Shown here one piece after another: positions 17,024 through 26,080 of a stretch of DNA of 32,605 bases. Both the position numbers and the translations under genes were made by a program. The notes below the pieces were generated by a model, which was given only the letters and a program-made list of their open reading frames with translations, searched no databases and was not told where the DNA came from. The DNA is taken from the NCBI RefSeq assembly GCF_028285565.1, contig NZ_JANQOY010000067.1, positions 1 to 32,605 on the forward strand, read 5' to 3'. This DNA comes from Acaryochloris sp. IP29b_bin.148 (lineage in GTDB: Bacteria; Cyanobacteriota; Cyanobacteriia; Thermosynechococcales; Thermosynechococcaceae). Numbering within the stretch: position 1 is the first letter of the stretch; the number at the start of each line of letters is the position of its first letter.

Positions 17024-19732
17024 ATGATGACAACTTTATCCCAGCCTCAAGTAATCGACATCCCTTCCCTAGAAGATCTGATTGCCCGGGTAAAGCAAGC
17101 CCAGGAAGCCTATGCCACCTATACCCAGGAGCAGGTAGACCATATTTTTAAGCAGGTTGCGATCGCAGCCAATGCCGAACGCATTCCCCTAGCTAAACAG
17201 GCTGTGGCTGAAACGGGAATGGGGGTGATTGAAGACAAGGTCATCAAAAACCACTTTGCGTCCGAATATATCTATAACAAGTACAAACACGAAAAAACCT
17301 GCGGCGTCGTGTCAGCGGATGCCCATTACGGCATCCAAAAAGTGGCGGAACCCCTAGGCATTGTGGCCGGGATTATCCCCACCACCAACCCCACTTCAAC
17401 CGCTATTTTTAAGGCGTTGCTCTGTCTCAAGACCCGCAACGCCATTATTTTTTCTCCCCATCCTCGGGCCAAGCACTGTACGGTGCGAGCGGCTGAAATT
17501 ATCCGCGATGCCGCTCTAAAAGCCGGGGCACCCCCCGATATCGTCGGCTGGATTGACGAACCCACCTTGGACCTCTCTCAAGCCCTAATGCAGCATGCCG
17601 ATATCAAATTGATTCTGGCTACCGGTGGTCCCGGTATGGTCAAAGCGGCTTACTCGTCGGGACATCCTTCCTTAGGGGTCGGTGCAGGCAATACCCCTGC
17701 GGTGATTGATGAGACAGCAGACATCCAAGTTGCAGTTAGCTCCATTTTGCTCAGTAAAACCTTCGACAATGGCATGATCTGCGCTTCCGAGCAGTCAGTG
17801 GTGGTGACCGAGGCGGTCTACGAGCAGGTTAAACAGGAGTTTTGTAAGCGAGGGGCTTACTTCCTCACGCCAGCAGAAAAGGATAAAGTCGCCCAGACCA
17901 TCTTGAAGAACGGCAAGTTAAATCCGGCCATTGTGGGTCAGCCTATTTCAAAGCTGGCTAACTTAGCGGGAATTGAAGGTCCCCAGGGCCATAAGGTCTT
18001 AATTGGCGAAGTCTCCATTATTGGCAGTAGTGAACCCTTTGCCTATGAAAAACTGTCCCCAATTCTGGCCATGTATCGGGCCACGGATTTTACCGATGCC
18101 GTGGATCAAGCCAAACAGTTGGTCAACTTTGGCGGTCGCGGCCATACCTCCGTGTTGTATACGGCGGCATCCAATTGCGATCGCATCCGCATTTTTGAAA
18201 CTGAACTCGCCACGGCCCGAGTCTTGATCAATACCCCCTCTTCCCAAGGGGCCATCGGCGACCTCTATAACTTTAAGCTCGATCCGTCTTTGACCCTAGG
18301 CTGTGGCACCTGGGGCGGCAACTCCATCTCCGGCAATGTCAACGTTCAGCATCTGCTCAATATCAAAACCGTCACCGAGCGGCGGGAAAATATGCTGTGG
18401 TTTCGGGTGCCCCCAAAAATCTACTTCAAATACGGCTGTATCCCCGTTGCCTTGAGAGATCTGTCCGAGAAAAAGCGGGCCTTTATCATCACCGACCGCC
18501 CTCTATTCGATTTGGGGCTGACCAAGGAAATTACCGAGACCTTAGATCAACTGGGGATAGAGCATCATCTGTTTTTCGATGTCGAACCCGATCCAGACCT
18601 GTCCACGGTGAAACGGGGATTAGATGTCATTAATACCTTCCAACCCGACGTAATTATTGCCCTGGGCGGCGGCTCACCCATGGATGCAGCTAAGGTGATG
18701 TGGCTGATGTATGAGCATCCTGAAGTCGAGTTTGATGGTCTAGCCATGCGGTTTATGGATATCCGCAAGCGGGTCTATGAACTGCCGCCTTTGGGGAATA
18801 AAGCCATCCTAGTGGCCATCCCCACCACCTCGGGCACTGGGTCAGAGGTTACTCCCTTTGCTGTGGTTACGGATGATCGAGTGGGCATCAAATATCCCTT
18901 GGCTGACTATGCCCTAACTCCGACGATGGCCATTGTCGATCCTGAGCTAGTCCTCAATATGCCCAAAAAGCTAACGGCCTACGGCGGAGTTGATGCCCTC
19001 ACACATGCCCTGGAAGCCTATGTATCGGTCTTGGCAACGGAGTTCACGGATGGACTGGCCTTAGAAGCTATTAGTTTATTAATGACCTACTTGCCCAGAG
19101 CCTATCATCAGGGTAGTGCTGATCCAGAAGCCCGAGAAAAAGTCCACTACGCGGCAACGATTGCTGGCCTGGCCTTTGCCAATGCCTTCCTAGGAATTTG
19201 CCACTCTCTGGCCCACAAATTGGGATCTACGTTCCATGTGCCCCACGGGTTAGCCAATGCGTTGATGATTTCCCATGTGATCCGCTATAACGCCACGGAT
19301 GCCCCTTTTAAGCAAGCTATTTTTCCCCAGTATGAATATCCCCAGGCTAAGGGTCGCTATGCTGCGATCGCAGATTCCCTCAACTTAGGGGGAACCACCG
19401 CCGATGAAAAAGTGGAGCACCTAATTGTCGCCATCGAGCACCTGAAGCAAGAGCTGGATATTCCAGCCTCGATTCAGGAGGTCCTATCCGTCGATGAGCA
19501 GACCTTCTTTGAGCATCTGGATCTAATGTCAGAACAAGCCTTTGACGATCAGTGCACAGGGGCCAATCCTCGCTATCCTTTGATTCGCGATCTAAAAGCC
19601 CTCTACCTAGAGGCTTACCACAACCAATCCCCATCGACGACTTTAGCCACGGAGATTGCTTTGGAAGCCGCAGCTCATAATCAGGCCCTGCTCGGTAAAA
19701 ATATCAACCTCACGCCCGTAGAGAACGGTTGA
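17024..19732 (+). CDS. adhE: Bifunctional acetaldehyde-CoA/alcohol dehydrogenase
   Basis: AdhE reduces acetyl-CoA to acetaldehyde and then to ethanol, consuming two NADH, and forms spirosomes in other bacteria. The protein is 902 residues, full length. The N-terminal aldehyde dehydrogenase half (about 1-440) carries the catalytic cysteine in NGMICASEQSVVV (Cys253). A linker leads to the C-terminal iron-dependent alcohol dehydrogenase with ALGGGSPMDAAKVMW, GVDALTHALEAYVS and the metal-binding ICHSLAHKLGSTFHVPHG. AAGGAG (17013-17018) precedes two adjacent ATG codons at 17024 and 17027. It lies 44 bases after pflA and is probably co-transcribed, providing the NADH sink for PFL-derived acetyl-CoA. 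Confidence 0.97.
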   Translation: MMTTLSQPQVIDIPSLEDLIARVKQAQEAYATYTQEQVDHIFKQVAIAANAERIPLAKQAVAETGMGVIEDKVIKNHFASEYIYNKYKHEKTCGVVSADAHYGIQKVAEPLGIVAGIIPTTNPTSTAIFKALLCLKTRNAIIFSPHPRAKHCTVRAAEIIRDAALKAGAPPDIVGWIDEPTLDLSQALMQHADIKLILATGGPGMVKAAYSSGHPSLGVGAGNTPAVIDETADIQVAVSSILLSKTFDNGMICASEQSVVVTEAVYEQVKQEFCKRGAYFLTPAEKDKVAQTILKNGKLNPAIVGQPISKLANLAGIEGPQGHKVLIGEVSIIGSSEPFAYEKLSPILAMYRATDFTDAVDQAKQLVNFGGRGHTSVLYTAASNCDRIRIFETELATARVLINTPSSQGAIGDLYNFKLDPSLTLGCGTWGGNSISGNVNVQHLLNIKTVTERRENMLWFRVPPKIYFKYGCIPVALRDLSEKKRAFIITDRPLFDLGLTKEITETLDQLGIEHHLFFDVEPDPDLSTVKRGLDVINTFQPDVIIALGGGSPMDAAKVMWLMYEHPEVEFDGLAMRFMDIRKRVYELPPLGNKAILVAIPTTSGTGSEVTPFAVVTDDRVGIKYPLADYALTPTMAIVDPELVLNMPKKLTAYGGVDALTHALEAYVSVLATEFTDGLALEAISLLMTYLPRAYHQGSADPEAREKVHYAATIAGLAFANAFLGICHSLAHKLGSTFHVPHGLANALMISHVIRYNATDAPFKQAIFPQYEYPQAKGRYAAIADSLNLGGTTADEKVEHLIVAIEHLKQELDIPASIQEVLSVDEQTFFEHLDLMSEQAFDDQCTGANPRYPLIRDLKALYLEAYHNQSPSTTLATEIALEAAAHNQALLGKNINLTPVENG

Positions 19733-19738
19733 GCAATC

Positions 19739-19779
19739 GAGACTGAGAGCAAGTACCTGTCTCCCAGTCTCAATCTGGG
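19739..19779 (+). other. Overlapping alternative hairpins between adhE and xfp
   Basis: A long stem pairs GAGACTG (19739-19745) with CAGTCTC (19765-19771) and continues past one mismatch with GAG/CTC. A second stem, CCCAG (19763-19767) with CTGGG (19775-19779), uses the same CAG bases, so only one can form at a time. No T-run follows. It may tune transcription or mRNA processing between the two genes. Confidence 0.4.
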
Positions 19780-19816
19780 CTAATACCTAATATATTCCTC
19801 GGAGGACGAAAAGAAG

Positions 19817-22237
19817 ATGGTTCACACACCTATTGCCCCAACATCCAACCCCCTCAGCGAGTTAGAGCTGCAAAATATTGATGCCTATTGGCGAGCCTGC
19901 AACTATCTGGCCGTAGGCATGATCTATCTACGCGATAACCCCCTGCTGAAAGAACCGCTCCAATCTGCCCATGTCAAGCATCGCTTACTGGGACACTGGG
20001 GTGCCTCTCCAGCCCTGAGCTTTACCTATATTCACTGCAACCGACTGATTAAAAAATATGCTCTGGATATGATTTTTTTGGCGGGTCCAGGTCACGGTGC
20101 GCCGGGTGTCCTGGGGCCTGTCTACTTGGAGGGCACCTACTCAGAAATTTATCCCGATAAAAGCGAAGATGCAGAAGGGATGCGACGGTTCTTTAAGCAG
20201 TTTTCTTTCCCTGGCTTTATTGGCAGCCATGTCACCCCGGAAACCCCCGGTTCCATCCATGAGGGGGGAGAGCTGGGCTACAGCGTGTCCCATGCCTATG
20301 GTGCCATCTTAGATAATCCCGATCTGATTGTGACCTGTGTGGTGGGGGATGGTGAAGCGGAGACCGGCCCCCTAGCAACGTCTTGGCATTCTAATAAATT
20401 TATCAATCCTGCTCGGGATGGGGCAGTGTTGCCTGTACTCAACCTCAATGGCTACAAGATTGCCAACCCCACCCTTTTAGCCCGCATCTCCCATGAAGAA
20501 CTGGAGTCCTTATTCCGAGGCTATGGCTATACCCCTTATTTTGTCGAAGGCAAAAACCCGGCGGAAATGCATCAAAAGATGGCCGCCGTCATGGAGGAAT
20601 GCATTCTCACGATTAAAAAGGTACAGCGAGAGGCTCGCATCAACGGCACCCTGGAGCGCCCCCGCTGGCCCATAATTGTCCTGCGCACCCCGAAAGGCTG
20701 GACAGGGCCTAAAGAAGTAGATGGTAAAAAAGTCGAAGACTTTTGGCGATCGCACCAGGTTCCCATGGGTGGTATGCAGGATAACCCCGATCACCTGCAA
20801 AAGCTGGAAGCATGGATGCGTAGCTATAAGCCGGAGGAGTTGTTTGACGAAAACGGAACCTTAATGGCCGAGCTAAAAGACCTGGCACCCATCGGCAATC
20901 GTCGTATGGGGTCTAATCCCCATGCCAATGGAGGCTTATTGCGGAAAGCCCTAAAACTTCCTAGTTTCCAGGATCTCGCCATTGATATTGGGGAGCAGCA
21001 TGGCACCGTCGCCTTTGAAAACACCAAGGCTTTAGGGATATTTATGCGGGAAATTATCCGCAAGAATCCCAACAACTTTCGGTTAATGGGTCCTGATGAA
21101 ACAGCCTCCAATCGTCTTCAAGATGTGTATCAAGTCACGAAGAAAGTCTGGATGGCCGACCTGTATCCCGAAGACGAAGACGGGACCGAACTGTCTCGGG
21201 ATGGTCGGGTGATGGAAATGCTCAGTGAACATACACTCCAGGGCTGGCTAGAAACCTATTTATTAACCGGACGCCATGGCCTGTTCCATACCTATGAAGC
21301 CTTTGCCCATGTCGTGGACTCCATGTTTAACCAACATGCAAAGTGGTTAGATATCTGCCGCAATCATGTTCCTTGGCGACGGTCGGTGTCATCATTAAAT
21401 ATTTTGCTGTCCTCCCTGGTTTGGCGACAGGACCATAATGGCTTTAGTCACCAAGATCCAGGCTATGTGGACTTGGTGACTAATAAGAGTCCAGATGTGG
21501 TGCGGCTTTACTTTCCACCGGATGCCAACTGTTTGCTGTCCGTCGCCGATCACTGTTTTCGGAGTGTGGACTATATCAATGTGATCATTTCGGATAAACA
21601 AAAACATTTACAGTATCTATCCATTGATGAAGCGGTTGCTCACTGCACTAAGGGCATCGGCATTTGGGAATGGGCCAGCAATGATGACTGTGGCACTGAA
21701 CCCGATGAGCCCGATGTGGTGATGGCCTCCTGTGGCGATATTCCCACCATGGAGGCCCTAGCGGCAACGGCTATTCTGCGGGAGGAGTTTCCTTGGCTAA
21801 AGGTTCGCTTTGTCAATGTAGTGGATCTGTTTAAGTTAGTGTCTGAAGGCGAACATCCCCATGGGTTATCCGATCGAGACTTTGACTCCCTGTTCACCCC
21901 TGATAAACCGATCATCTTTAACTTTCATGGCTATCCCTGGCTGATTCATAAGCTGGTCTATCGCCGCTCTCACCAAGAGCGCATTCATGTGCGGGGCTAT
22001 AAGGAGCAGGGTAATATTAATACCCCCCTGGAGTTAGCGATTAAAAATGAGGTGGATCGCTTTAACCTGGTGATTGATGTGATTGATCGGGTGCCAAAGC
22101 TGGGGTCAGCAGCGGGCCATGCTAAGGAACGGATGCGCAACAAGATCATCGAATGTCTCGCCTATGCCCATGAGCAGGGTAAGGATCAAGATGAGATTGT
22201 CAACTGGACATGGCCCTATGTTGGCGTCTGTGAATAA
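19817..22237 (+). CDS. xfp: Xylulose-5-phosphate/fructose-6-phosphate phosphoketolase
   Basis: This thiamine-diphosphate enzyme splits xylulose-5-P (or fructose-6-P) with phosphate into acetyl-phosphate and a shorter sugar phosphate. The 806-residue length is normal for the family. Visible signatures are [18 protein letters not shown] near residues 52-69, the GPGHGAPG loop (90-97), [20 protein letters not shown], and the ThDP motif [19 protein letters not shown] starting at residue 177. The C-terminal half includes HQDPGYVD and the RVRYFNVVDL-like [13 protein letters not shown] segment. The ATG at 19817 follows GGAGG (19801-19805). It lies 84 bases after adhE with alternative hairpins between. 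Acetyl-phosphate made here is the direct substrate of AckA encoded 1.6 kb downstream, giving ATP without Pta. Confidence 0.96.
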   Translation: MVHTPIAPTSNPLSELELQNIDAYWRACNYLAVGMIYLRDNPLLKEPLQSAHVKHRLLGHWGASPALSFTYIHCNRLIKKYALDMIFLAGPGHGAPGVLGPVYLEGTYSEIYPDKSEDAEGMRRFFKQFSFPGFIGSHVTPETPGSIHEGGELGYSVSHAYGAILDNPDLIVTCVVGDGEAETGPLATSWHSNKFINPARDGAVLPVLNLNGYKIANPTLLARISHEELESLFRGYGYTPYFVEGKNPAEMHQKMAAVMEECILTIKKVQREARINGTLERPRWPIIVLRTPKGWTGPKEVDGKKVEDFWRSHQVPMGGMQDNPDHLQKLEAWMRSYKPEELFDENGTLMAELKDLAPIGNRRMGSNPHANGGLLRKALKLPSFQDLAIDIGEQHGTVAFENTKALGIFMREIIRKNPNNFRLMGPDETASNRLQDVYQVTKKVWMADLYPEDEDGTELSRDGRVMEMLSEHTLQGWLETYLLTGRHGLFHTYEAFAHVVDSMFNQHAKWLDICRNHVPWRRSVSSLNILLSSLVWRQDHNGFSHQDPGYVDLVTNKSPDVVRLYFPPDANCLLSVADHCFRSVDYINVIISDKQKHLQYLSIDEAVAHCTKGIGIWEWASNDDCGTEPDEPDVVMASCGDIPTMEALAATAILREEFPWLKVRFVNVVDLFKLVSEGEHPHGLSDRDFDSLFTPDKPIIFNFHGYPWLIHKLVYRRSHQERIHVRGYKEQGNINTPLELAIKNEVDRFNLVIDVIDRVPKLGSAAGHAKERMRNKIIECLAYAHEQGKDQDEIVNWTWPYVGVCE

Positions 22238-22240
22238 TAT

Positions 22241-22450
22241 CGATGCTCCGCGCATTGAGAGTGCCATTCGGGCGCTGGAACAGCTCAAAGTGCGCGCCTT
22301 AATCATTAGAAATTGCTCTCCAGCGCATCGCTCCCTCTCATCGCAATAGTGCTCGTAATCTCCTCCACTATCTGACACTGCGCCACCATGATATCCACGA
22401 GCTGCAGCTTGAACTCAGCCATCTGGGCCTCAGTTCCTTGGAGCTAACAG
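22241..22450 (+). pseudogene. Frameshifted remnant of a pyruvate-kinase-like N-terminal domain
   Basis: Directly after xfp, one frame reads IDAPRIESAIRALEQLKVRAL. After a shift near 22306 it continues as SLEIALQRIAPSHRNSARN, then LLHYLTLRHHDIHELQ and LELSHLGLSSLE. The HRNSARNLLHYLTLRHHD and LGLSSL words resemble the N-terminal extension found in some long pyruvate-kinase-like proteins. There is no catalytic barrel, no full-length frame and a stop in each frame, so it is a broken fragment. The identification comes from remembered family sequence and is moderate. A further short frame (MQENVAKNMAILHKLRVSEI, near 22479-22550) follows and may be part of the debris. Confidence 0.45.
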
Positions 22451-23026
22451 AACTCTTACCGGATGGCAAGGCAGCGGATGCAGGAAAATGTGGCAAAGAA
22501 TATGGCCATCCTTCACAAACTCCGGGTTTCCGAGATTGAGGCTGAGTAGTCTCGTTTTCATGCCAAGTCTTCTTGGACATTGCAGAATAATTATTTGTCC
22601 GTTTTGCACGATTAATGTCTAAAACAGAAGTGCAAGATAAATAGCTCTGAGATAATTTTGCAATACCAATTTACAAGGGAAAAGTCTGTATCCCTTTTGC
22701 TAGCAGTTCACTAAAAATTACTGTTGGAAGGCCAAGATTTCTTCCCACGTTCTAGACTCTCAGTTCTATTTTAAGATTTGCCAGTGTTGGCCTCGAAGAG
22801 GGCAGCATCGTGGAGGTTAGCACTGCTGAGATCGGCCTCGCTTCTAACGGTCGAGATTTTAACCGTCAGCTACTACAAGGGAACACTGCATACAACGACC
22901 CAATGCGTCCAGGCACCATTATCTAACAGATCAATGCAGACGTTGGTGCGCCGCTTCACTGAGTCATAGGCTTATCAACATATGAATTACCAACATTTAT
23001 ATATCCACTATCACGAGATACCATTT
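22451..23026. other. Degenerate intergenic stretch after the phosphoketolase
   Basis: No intact gene is supported. It contains a weak terminator-like stem AAGGGA/TCCCTT with trailing TT (22675-22696) and a pentapeptide-repeat fragment on the minus strand (about 22768-22846). Together with the frameshifted fragment just before it, this looks like an area of gene decay separating xfp from ackA. Confidence 0.5.
22768..22846 (-). pseudogene. Fragment of a pentapeptide-repeat protein
   Basis: Read on the minus strand the sequence gives RSEADLSSANLHDAALFEAN followed by TGKS and a TAA stop. The A(D/N)L-x-x and A-x-L-F-x spacing is that of pentapeptide repeats. Upstream (toward higher coordinates) the pattern is lost quickly and there is no good start, so only the C-terminal end of a former gene seems left. 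An intact pentapeptide-repeat gene exists at 25.2 kb. Confidence 0.4.
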
Positions 23027-23542
23027 ATGACCCAACAAAATCCATCCGAACAAAATTCAACCGAACAAGACGCTACATCTACAGCGCCACAAACTGCGTC
23101 TACGAATGGATGCTTAGGATGTTTAGCCGTCGTCTTCGGTGTTCCTATAGCACTCATGGCAGTTTCATATATTTTTTCTGCTATAGGATTCTTTGAGCCT
23201 AGCAGCACCAAGTACAGCTCGAACAACTTTGACCTTCCAAGAAGCGTACCTAAAGTAGATCAAAATAAATGCAAAGCCGTTGAGGATGCTGTTATATGCG
23301 ATTACTCCAGGGGAGGTGTTTGGTGTGTCACTGGAGGTGGTGTCGCAGATGGCACAGATCTGTTTAGACTGAAGGATTTTGGTGATCCAATTCCACTCGC
23401 TTCTAACTCTATTTTTGTTCCTAATGGCAAGTGCATGGCAGCTAAGGGGGTGCTTAACGTGAGGGGTAAAACAGCCATCATTTTTGAGGAAGGCGGCGAA
23501 CGTCGACTCGCCTGGTCGCAGTACTTAGAGCACGACAGTTAA
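23027..23542 (+). CDS. Hypothetical single-pass membrane protein
   Basis: No family is recognised. From ATG 23027 the protein has 171 residues. It begins with a Gln/Ser/Thr-rich polar segment (MTQQNPSEQNSTEQ). One transmembrane helix follows at about residues 30-55, preceded by NGCLGCLAVVFGVPIAL. The rest is a roughly 110-residue globular domain with several Cys (NKCKAVEDAVICDYSRGG, VWCVTGGG, NGKCMAAKG). The domain probably faces the periplasm or lumen. A start at 22982 would add 15 residues (MNYQHLYIHYHEIPF) and cannot be excluded; neither start has a strong ribosome-binding site. It lies between decayed fragments and ackA. Confidence 0.55.
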   Translation: MTQQNPSEQNSTEQDATSTAPQTASTNGCLGCLAVVFGVPIALMAVSYIFSAIGFFEPSSTKYSSNNFDLPRSVPKVDQNKCKAVEDAVICDYSRGGVWCVTGGGVADGTDLFRLKDFGDPIPLASNSIFVPNGKCMAAKGVLNVRGKTAIIFEEGGERRLAWSQYLEHDS

Positions 23543-23856
23543 ACCACTGAATCACTGAACCACTGGCTCATTGACATTTATCCGGGCAGGCCATCGACTT
23601 TTTCAATTGTGGTCAGCGTGTCACGAGACTACCTTGAAAAGGAACGACACTTAATTTCAGAAAACTCCGAAATGCTCTGTGAACAAATGGCACTTAATTA
23701 AAGCAATACCACCTGAATGTGGGAAAGGGGCATTATGCATCAAACCCTTTCCAGGGTGAAGTTTTTAGGTTTTAGTCTTGCAACACTAATTCTGGAAAAG
23801 CGTCATTTAACGCTGCAATGTACACTTCTCGTTACCAGCCATCTGTGGGCCAGACC
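23543..23856. other. Intergenic region upstream of ackA
   Basis: No gene is seen. The main structure is the hairpin at 23722-23752. A half FNR-like word (TTGAC at 23574) lacks its partner, so I do not count it as a site. No confident promoter is visible. Confidence 0.4.
23722..23752 (+). other. Hairpin upstream of ackA
   Basis: GGAAAGGG (23722-23729) pairs perfectly with CCCTTTCC (23745-23752). The 15-base loop contains a GCAT-T-ATGC mini-stem. It lies 105 bases before ackA and 180 bases after the hypothetical gene. It could be a leader structure of ackA or a weak terminator; TTTTT occurs about ten bases later (near 23763). Confidence 0.4.
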
Positions 23857-25053
23857 ATGAAGATTTTAGTTCTCAATGCCGGTTCTAGTAGCCACAAATG
23901 CTGCCTTTACGCGATTGAAGGGTCTCTCCCTGATCATCCACCACCTCCCCTTTGGGAAGCCCAGTTAGATTGGCATGATCCAAACCATGCATCGTTAAGG
24001 GTCACAACAGAACGAGGAGACATCGAAAAAGACCTCTCCTCGGTATCACGTTTTGATGCACTCTCAAATCTCTTGATAACCCTATGGCATGGACCGACCC
24101 AGGTCATCCAAAACCCACAGGACATTAATGTCGTGGGTCATCGTGTGGTGCATGGGGGGCAAGATTATCAATCTAGTGTGGTGGCGACATCGGAGGTTAA
24201 AACTGCGATCGCAGATCTGATTCCCTTAGCCCCCAACCATAATCCCGCCAACTTAGAAGGGATTGAATTGATCGAACAGCTGTTGGGAAATGTTCGCCAA
24301 GTAGCCGTCTTCGATACTGCTTTTCACAGTCATCTTCCCGAGGTTGCAGCCATCTATCCCGGTCCCTATGATTGGCAGCAACAAGGCATTCGTCGGTATG
24401 GGTTTCATGGCATTAGTCATCAATATTGCACGCAGCGAACGGCAGAAATTCTGGACCGAGGTGTGGACCGCCTGATTATTTGTCATTTAGGAAATGGAGC
24501 ATCTCTGACAGCAGTCAAGCAAGGTCAGAGTATCGACACCTCGATGGGCTTCACCCCCTTAGAAGGATTGATGATGGGTACGCGTTCGGGGTCGATTGAT
24601 CCAGGAATTTTGATTCATCTGATGCGGCAAGGACATGATGCCGATCAGCTAGATCACATGCTAAATAAAGCCTCTGGCTTAAAGGGGATCTCAGGGATTT
24701 CCCATGACCTGCGGGAGATTGAGCAGGCCATTGCTCAAGGCAATGCCCAAGCTAAGCTAGCGCGAGACTTATATCTCCATCGCTTGAAAGCTTGTTTGGG
24801 GTCCATGCTGATCAGCTTAGGTGGAGTTGATGCCTTAGTGTTTACGGGCGGTATTGGAGAGCATTCTGCTTCAGTGCGAGCTGAAACTTGTAAAGCGCTC
24901 GCTTTTTTGGGGCTAAAGCTAAATCTGAGCCTGAATCAAAATTCTCCGGAAGATCAAGATATTGCGACGGTTGACTCAAAAGTGAGGGTATTGGTGATTA
25001 AGACCCAGGAAGATTGGGCCATTGCTCAGTCTTGCTATGAACACTGTAGTTGA
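23857..25053 (+). CDS. ackA: Acetate kinase
   Basis: AckA transfers phosphate from acetyl-phosphate to ADP, yielding acetate and ATP (reversible). The start at ATG 23857 gives MKILVLNAGSSSHK, the normal family N-terminus; an in-frame ATG at 23818 would add 13 unrelated residues. The 398-residue protein has the ASKHA-fold motifs: NAGSSSHK, HRVVHGG, AVFDTAFH (catalytic Asp), YGFHGISHQY (His), CHLGNGAS, GTRSGSIDP and GGIGEHS (catalytic Glu). The motif NAGSSSHK has His where Gln or Leu is more usual; the Lys is kept. It completes the phosphoketolase route. No phosphotransacetylase gene lies beside it, unlike in many bacteria where ackA and pta are paired. A hairpin terminator follows at 25095. 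Confidence 0.96.
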   Translation: MKILVLNAGSSSHKCCLYAIEGSLPDHPPPPLWEAQLDWHDPNHASLRVTTERGDIEKDLSSVSRFDALSNLLITLWHGPTQVIQNPQDINVVGHRVVHGGQDYQSSVVATSEVKTAIADLIPLAPNHNPANLEGIELIEQLLGNVRQVAVFDTAFHSHLPEVAAIYPGPYDWQQQGIRRYGFHGISHQYCTQRTAEILDRGVDRLIICHLGNGASLTAVKQGQSIDTSMGFTPLEGLMMGTRSGSIDPGILIHLMRQGHDADQLDHMLNKASGLKGISGISHDLREIEQAIAQGNAQAKLARDLYLHRLKACLGSMLISLGGVDALVFTGGIGEHSASVRAETCKALAFLGLKLNLSLNQNSPEDQDIATVDSKVRVLVIKTQEDWAIAQSCYEHCS

Positions 25054-25094
25054 GTCTACAGGGGGATGTTACTGATGTTAGGGAGCAGGCTGAG

Positions 25095-25135
25095 GGGTGT
25101 GCGATGGCTGAAGGCCGCTCCTTGAGCATCGCACC
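25095..25135 (+). terminator. Hairpin terminator after ackA
   Basis: GGT plus GCGAT on the left (within 25096-25105) pair with ATCGC plus ACC on the right (25128-25134), with a two-base bulge. Flanking GC pairs may extend the inner end. It lies about 40 bases after the ackA stop. There is no T-run, so it may be a Rho-independent-like or mRNA-protecting stem. Confidence 0.45.
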
Positions 25136-25187
25136 TGCAATACCATCCGCTAACCAAACTAGCTGAATCCTGAACCCAATCTAAATC

Positions 25188-25211
25188 AGGGTTTCTAGGA
25201 ATTGAAACCCT
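25188..25211. terminator. Hairpin between convergent ackA and pentapeptide-repeat genes
   Basis: AGGGTTTC (25188-25195) and GAAACCCT (25204-25211) form a perfect 8-bp stem with an 8-base loop. It overlaps the stop codon region of the minus-strand pentapeptide gene and lies between two convergent genes. It may serve as a bidirectional end signal. Confidence 0.5.
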
Positions 25212-25608
25212 AAGCAACCAGATGCATCTTCGCCGTTTCGGGGTGAAATCCTGTGGGGAAATGGGTATTGCGATCATAATCCGCAGCAGCCAATCGAGCC
25301 TCATCCAAATCGGCTTCTCTCAGATCCGTCCCCATCAAATTAGCCCCACGCAGATCGGCTCCTTTAAGATTGGCATTTTGCAAAAAGGCTCCTCCCAAGT
25401 CTGCTCCTCTGAGATTAGAGCCTTGCAAATTGGCTTCGCCCAAATCTACAGACTCTAGATCTGCCCCTGCCAAGTAGACATCTTGAAAGTTCACTGCACT
25501 CAAATCCATTTCACTGAGGGCTATACCACGCAAATTAACCCCTGAAAAATCTCGTTTCCCTGAAGCGTATTGGGCAACAAAATCTTCTCGATTCATCCCT
25601 GTCATCAT
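25210..25608 (-). CDS. Pentapeptide-repeat protein
   Basis: The protein has about 132 residues from the Met-Met pair at 25608. Some 15 consecutive A(D/N)LXX units run from about residue 20 to 110 (for example ADLESVDLGEANLQGSNLRG, ADLRGANLMGTDLREADLDE). They would fold as a short right-handed quadrilateral beta-helix. Such proteins are abundant in cyanobacteria; some are cytoplasmic, some lumenal, and most have no known role. No signal peptide or extra domain is visible. Start choice is uncertain: an upstream ATG at 25653 adds 15 residues, and a later Met at 25596 is also possible. It is convergent with ackA and lies downstream of the feo operon on the same strand. Confidence 0.8.
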   Translation of the reverse strand: MMTGMNREDFVAQYASGKRDFSGVNLRGIALSEMDLSAVNFQDVYLAGADLESVDLGEANLQGSNLRGADLGGAFLQNANLKGADLRGANLMGTDLREADLDEARLAAADYDRNTHFPTGFHPETAKMHLVA

Positions 25609-25745
25609 GGCTTCATCCCTGTCTAGATGGATCGCTTTCAAGGCACAGTACACTCTACTTCGATCTTAATCGGAAATACCTGCACAGCCTGCAATCTCAA
25701 GAACTCTTTATGGATCTGCTACACAAGATTAATCAGCTCAGATTC

Positions 25746-26039
25746 TCAGCTATGGATGGGCTGATCTTGGCAGCAAGGAATAGAACATCGAGACCCATGA
25801 GGCGATTCACGTCTGGTTCGCTCATCTATCCATTCATAAAACGTCAGAGCACGGTCATCACAAGCAGTACACCCATGACACTTGGTAGGAACAGGGGTTC
25901 GCCGTACCCGCCCTTTACGAATCAGTTTGAGGATCATTGGCTGCAGGGCGTCGCCCTCCATATGGAAATGCAGCTCCATCTCCGCCAAAGAAACGAGATG
26001 ACCGTTATGGATAAAGTCTTGAACGTCCTGCAAAATCAT
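25746..26039 (-). CDS. feoC: FeoC-like winged-helix protein with a CX2CX2C cluster
   Basis: FeoC proteins are small winged-helix proteins, often with Fe-S cysteines, that modulate FeoB or feo expression. From the ATG at 26039 (GAGG ten bases before it) the protein has 97 residues; a GTG-free upstream ATG at 26048 is the alternative. The N-terminal MILQDVQDFIHNGHLVSLAE and the LKLIRKGRVRRTP wing match the FeoC layout. A compact CHGCTAC motif (Cys54, Cys57, Cys60) is followed by LTFYEWI. Enterobacterial FeoC has wider cysteine spacing, so this is a variant cluster. Further cysteines (CSIPCC) lie near the C-terminus. It starts 41 bases after feoB on the same strand, which supports the assignment. 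Confidence 0.75.
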   Translation of the reverse strand: MILQDVQDFIHNGHLVSLAEMELHFHMEGDALQPMILKLIRKGRVRRTPVPTKCHGCTACDDRALTFYEWIDERTRRESPHGSRCSIPCCQDQPIHS

Positions 26040-26080
26040 AATGGTCATCCCTCAAATTGCCATACAAGTCGGGTTGTCAC

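Noticed and set aside
23574..23587. FNR-like word TTGAC upstream of ackA
   Set aside because: The right half is not RTCAA, so it is a half-site expected by chance in AT-rich DNA.
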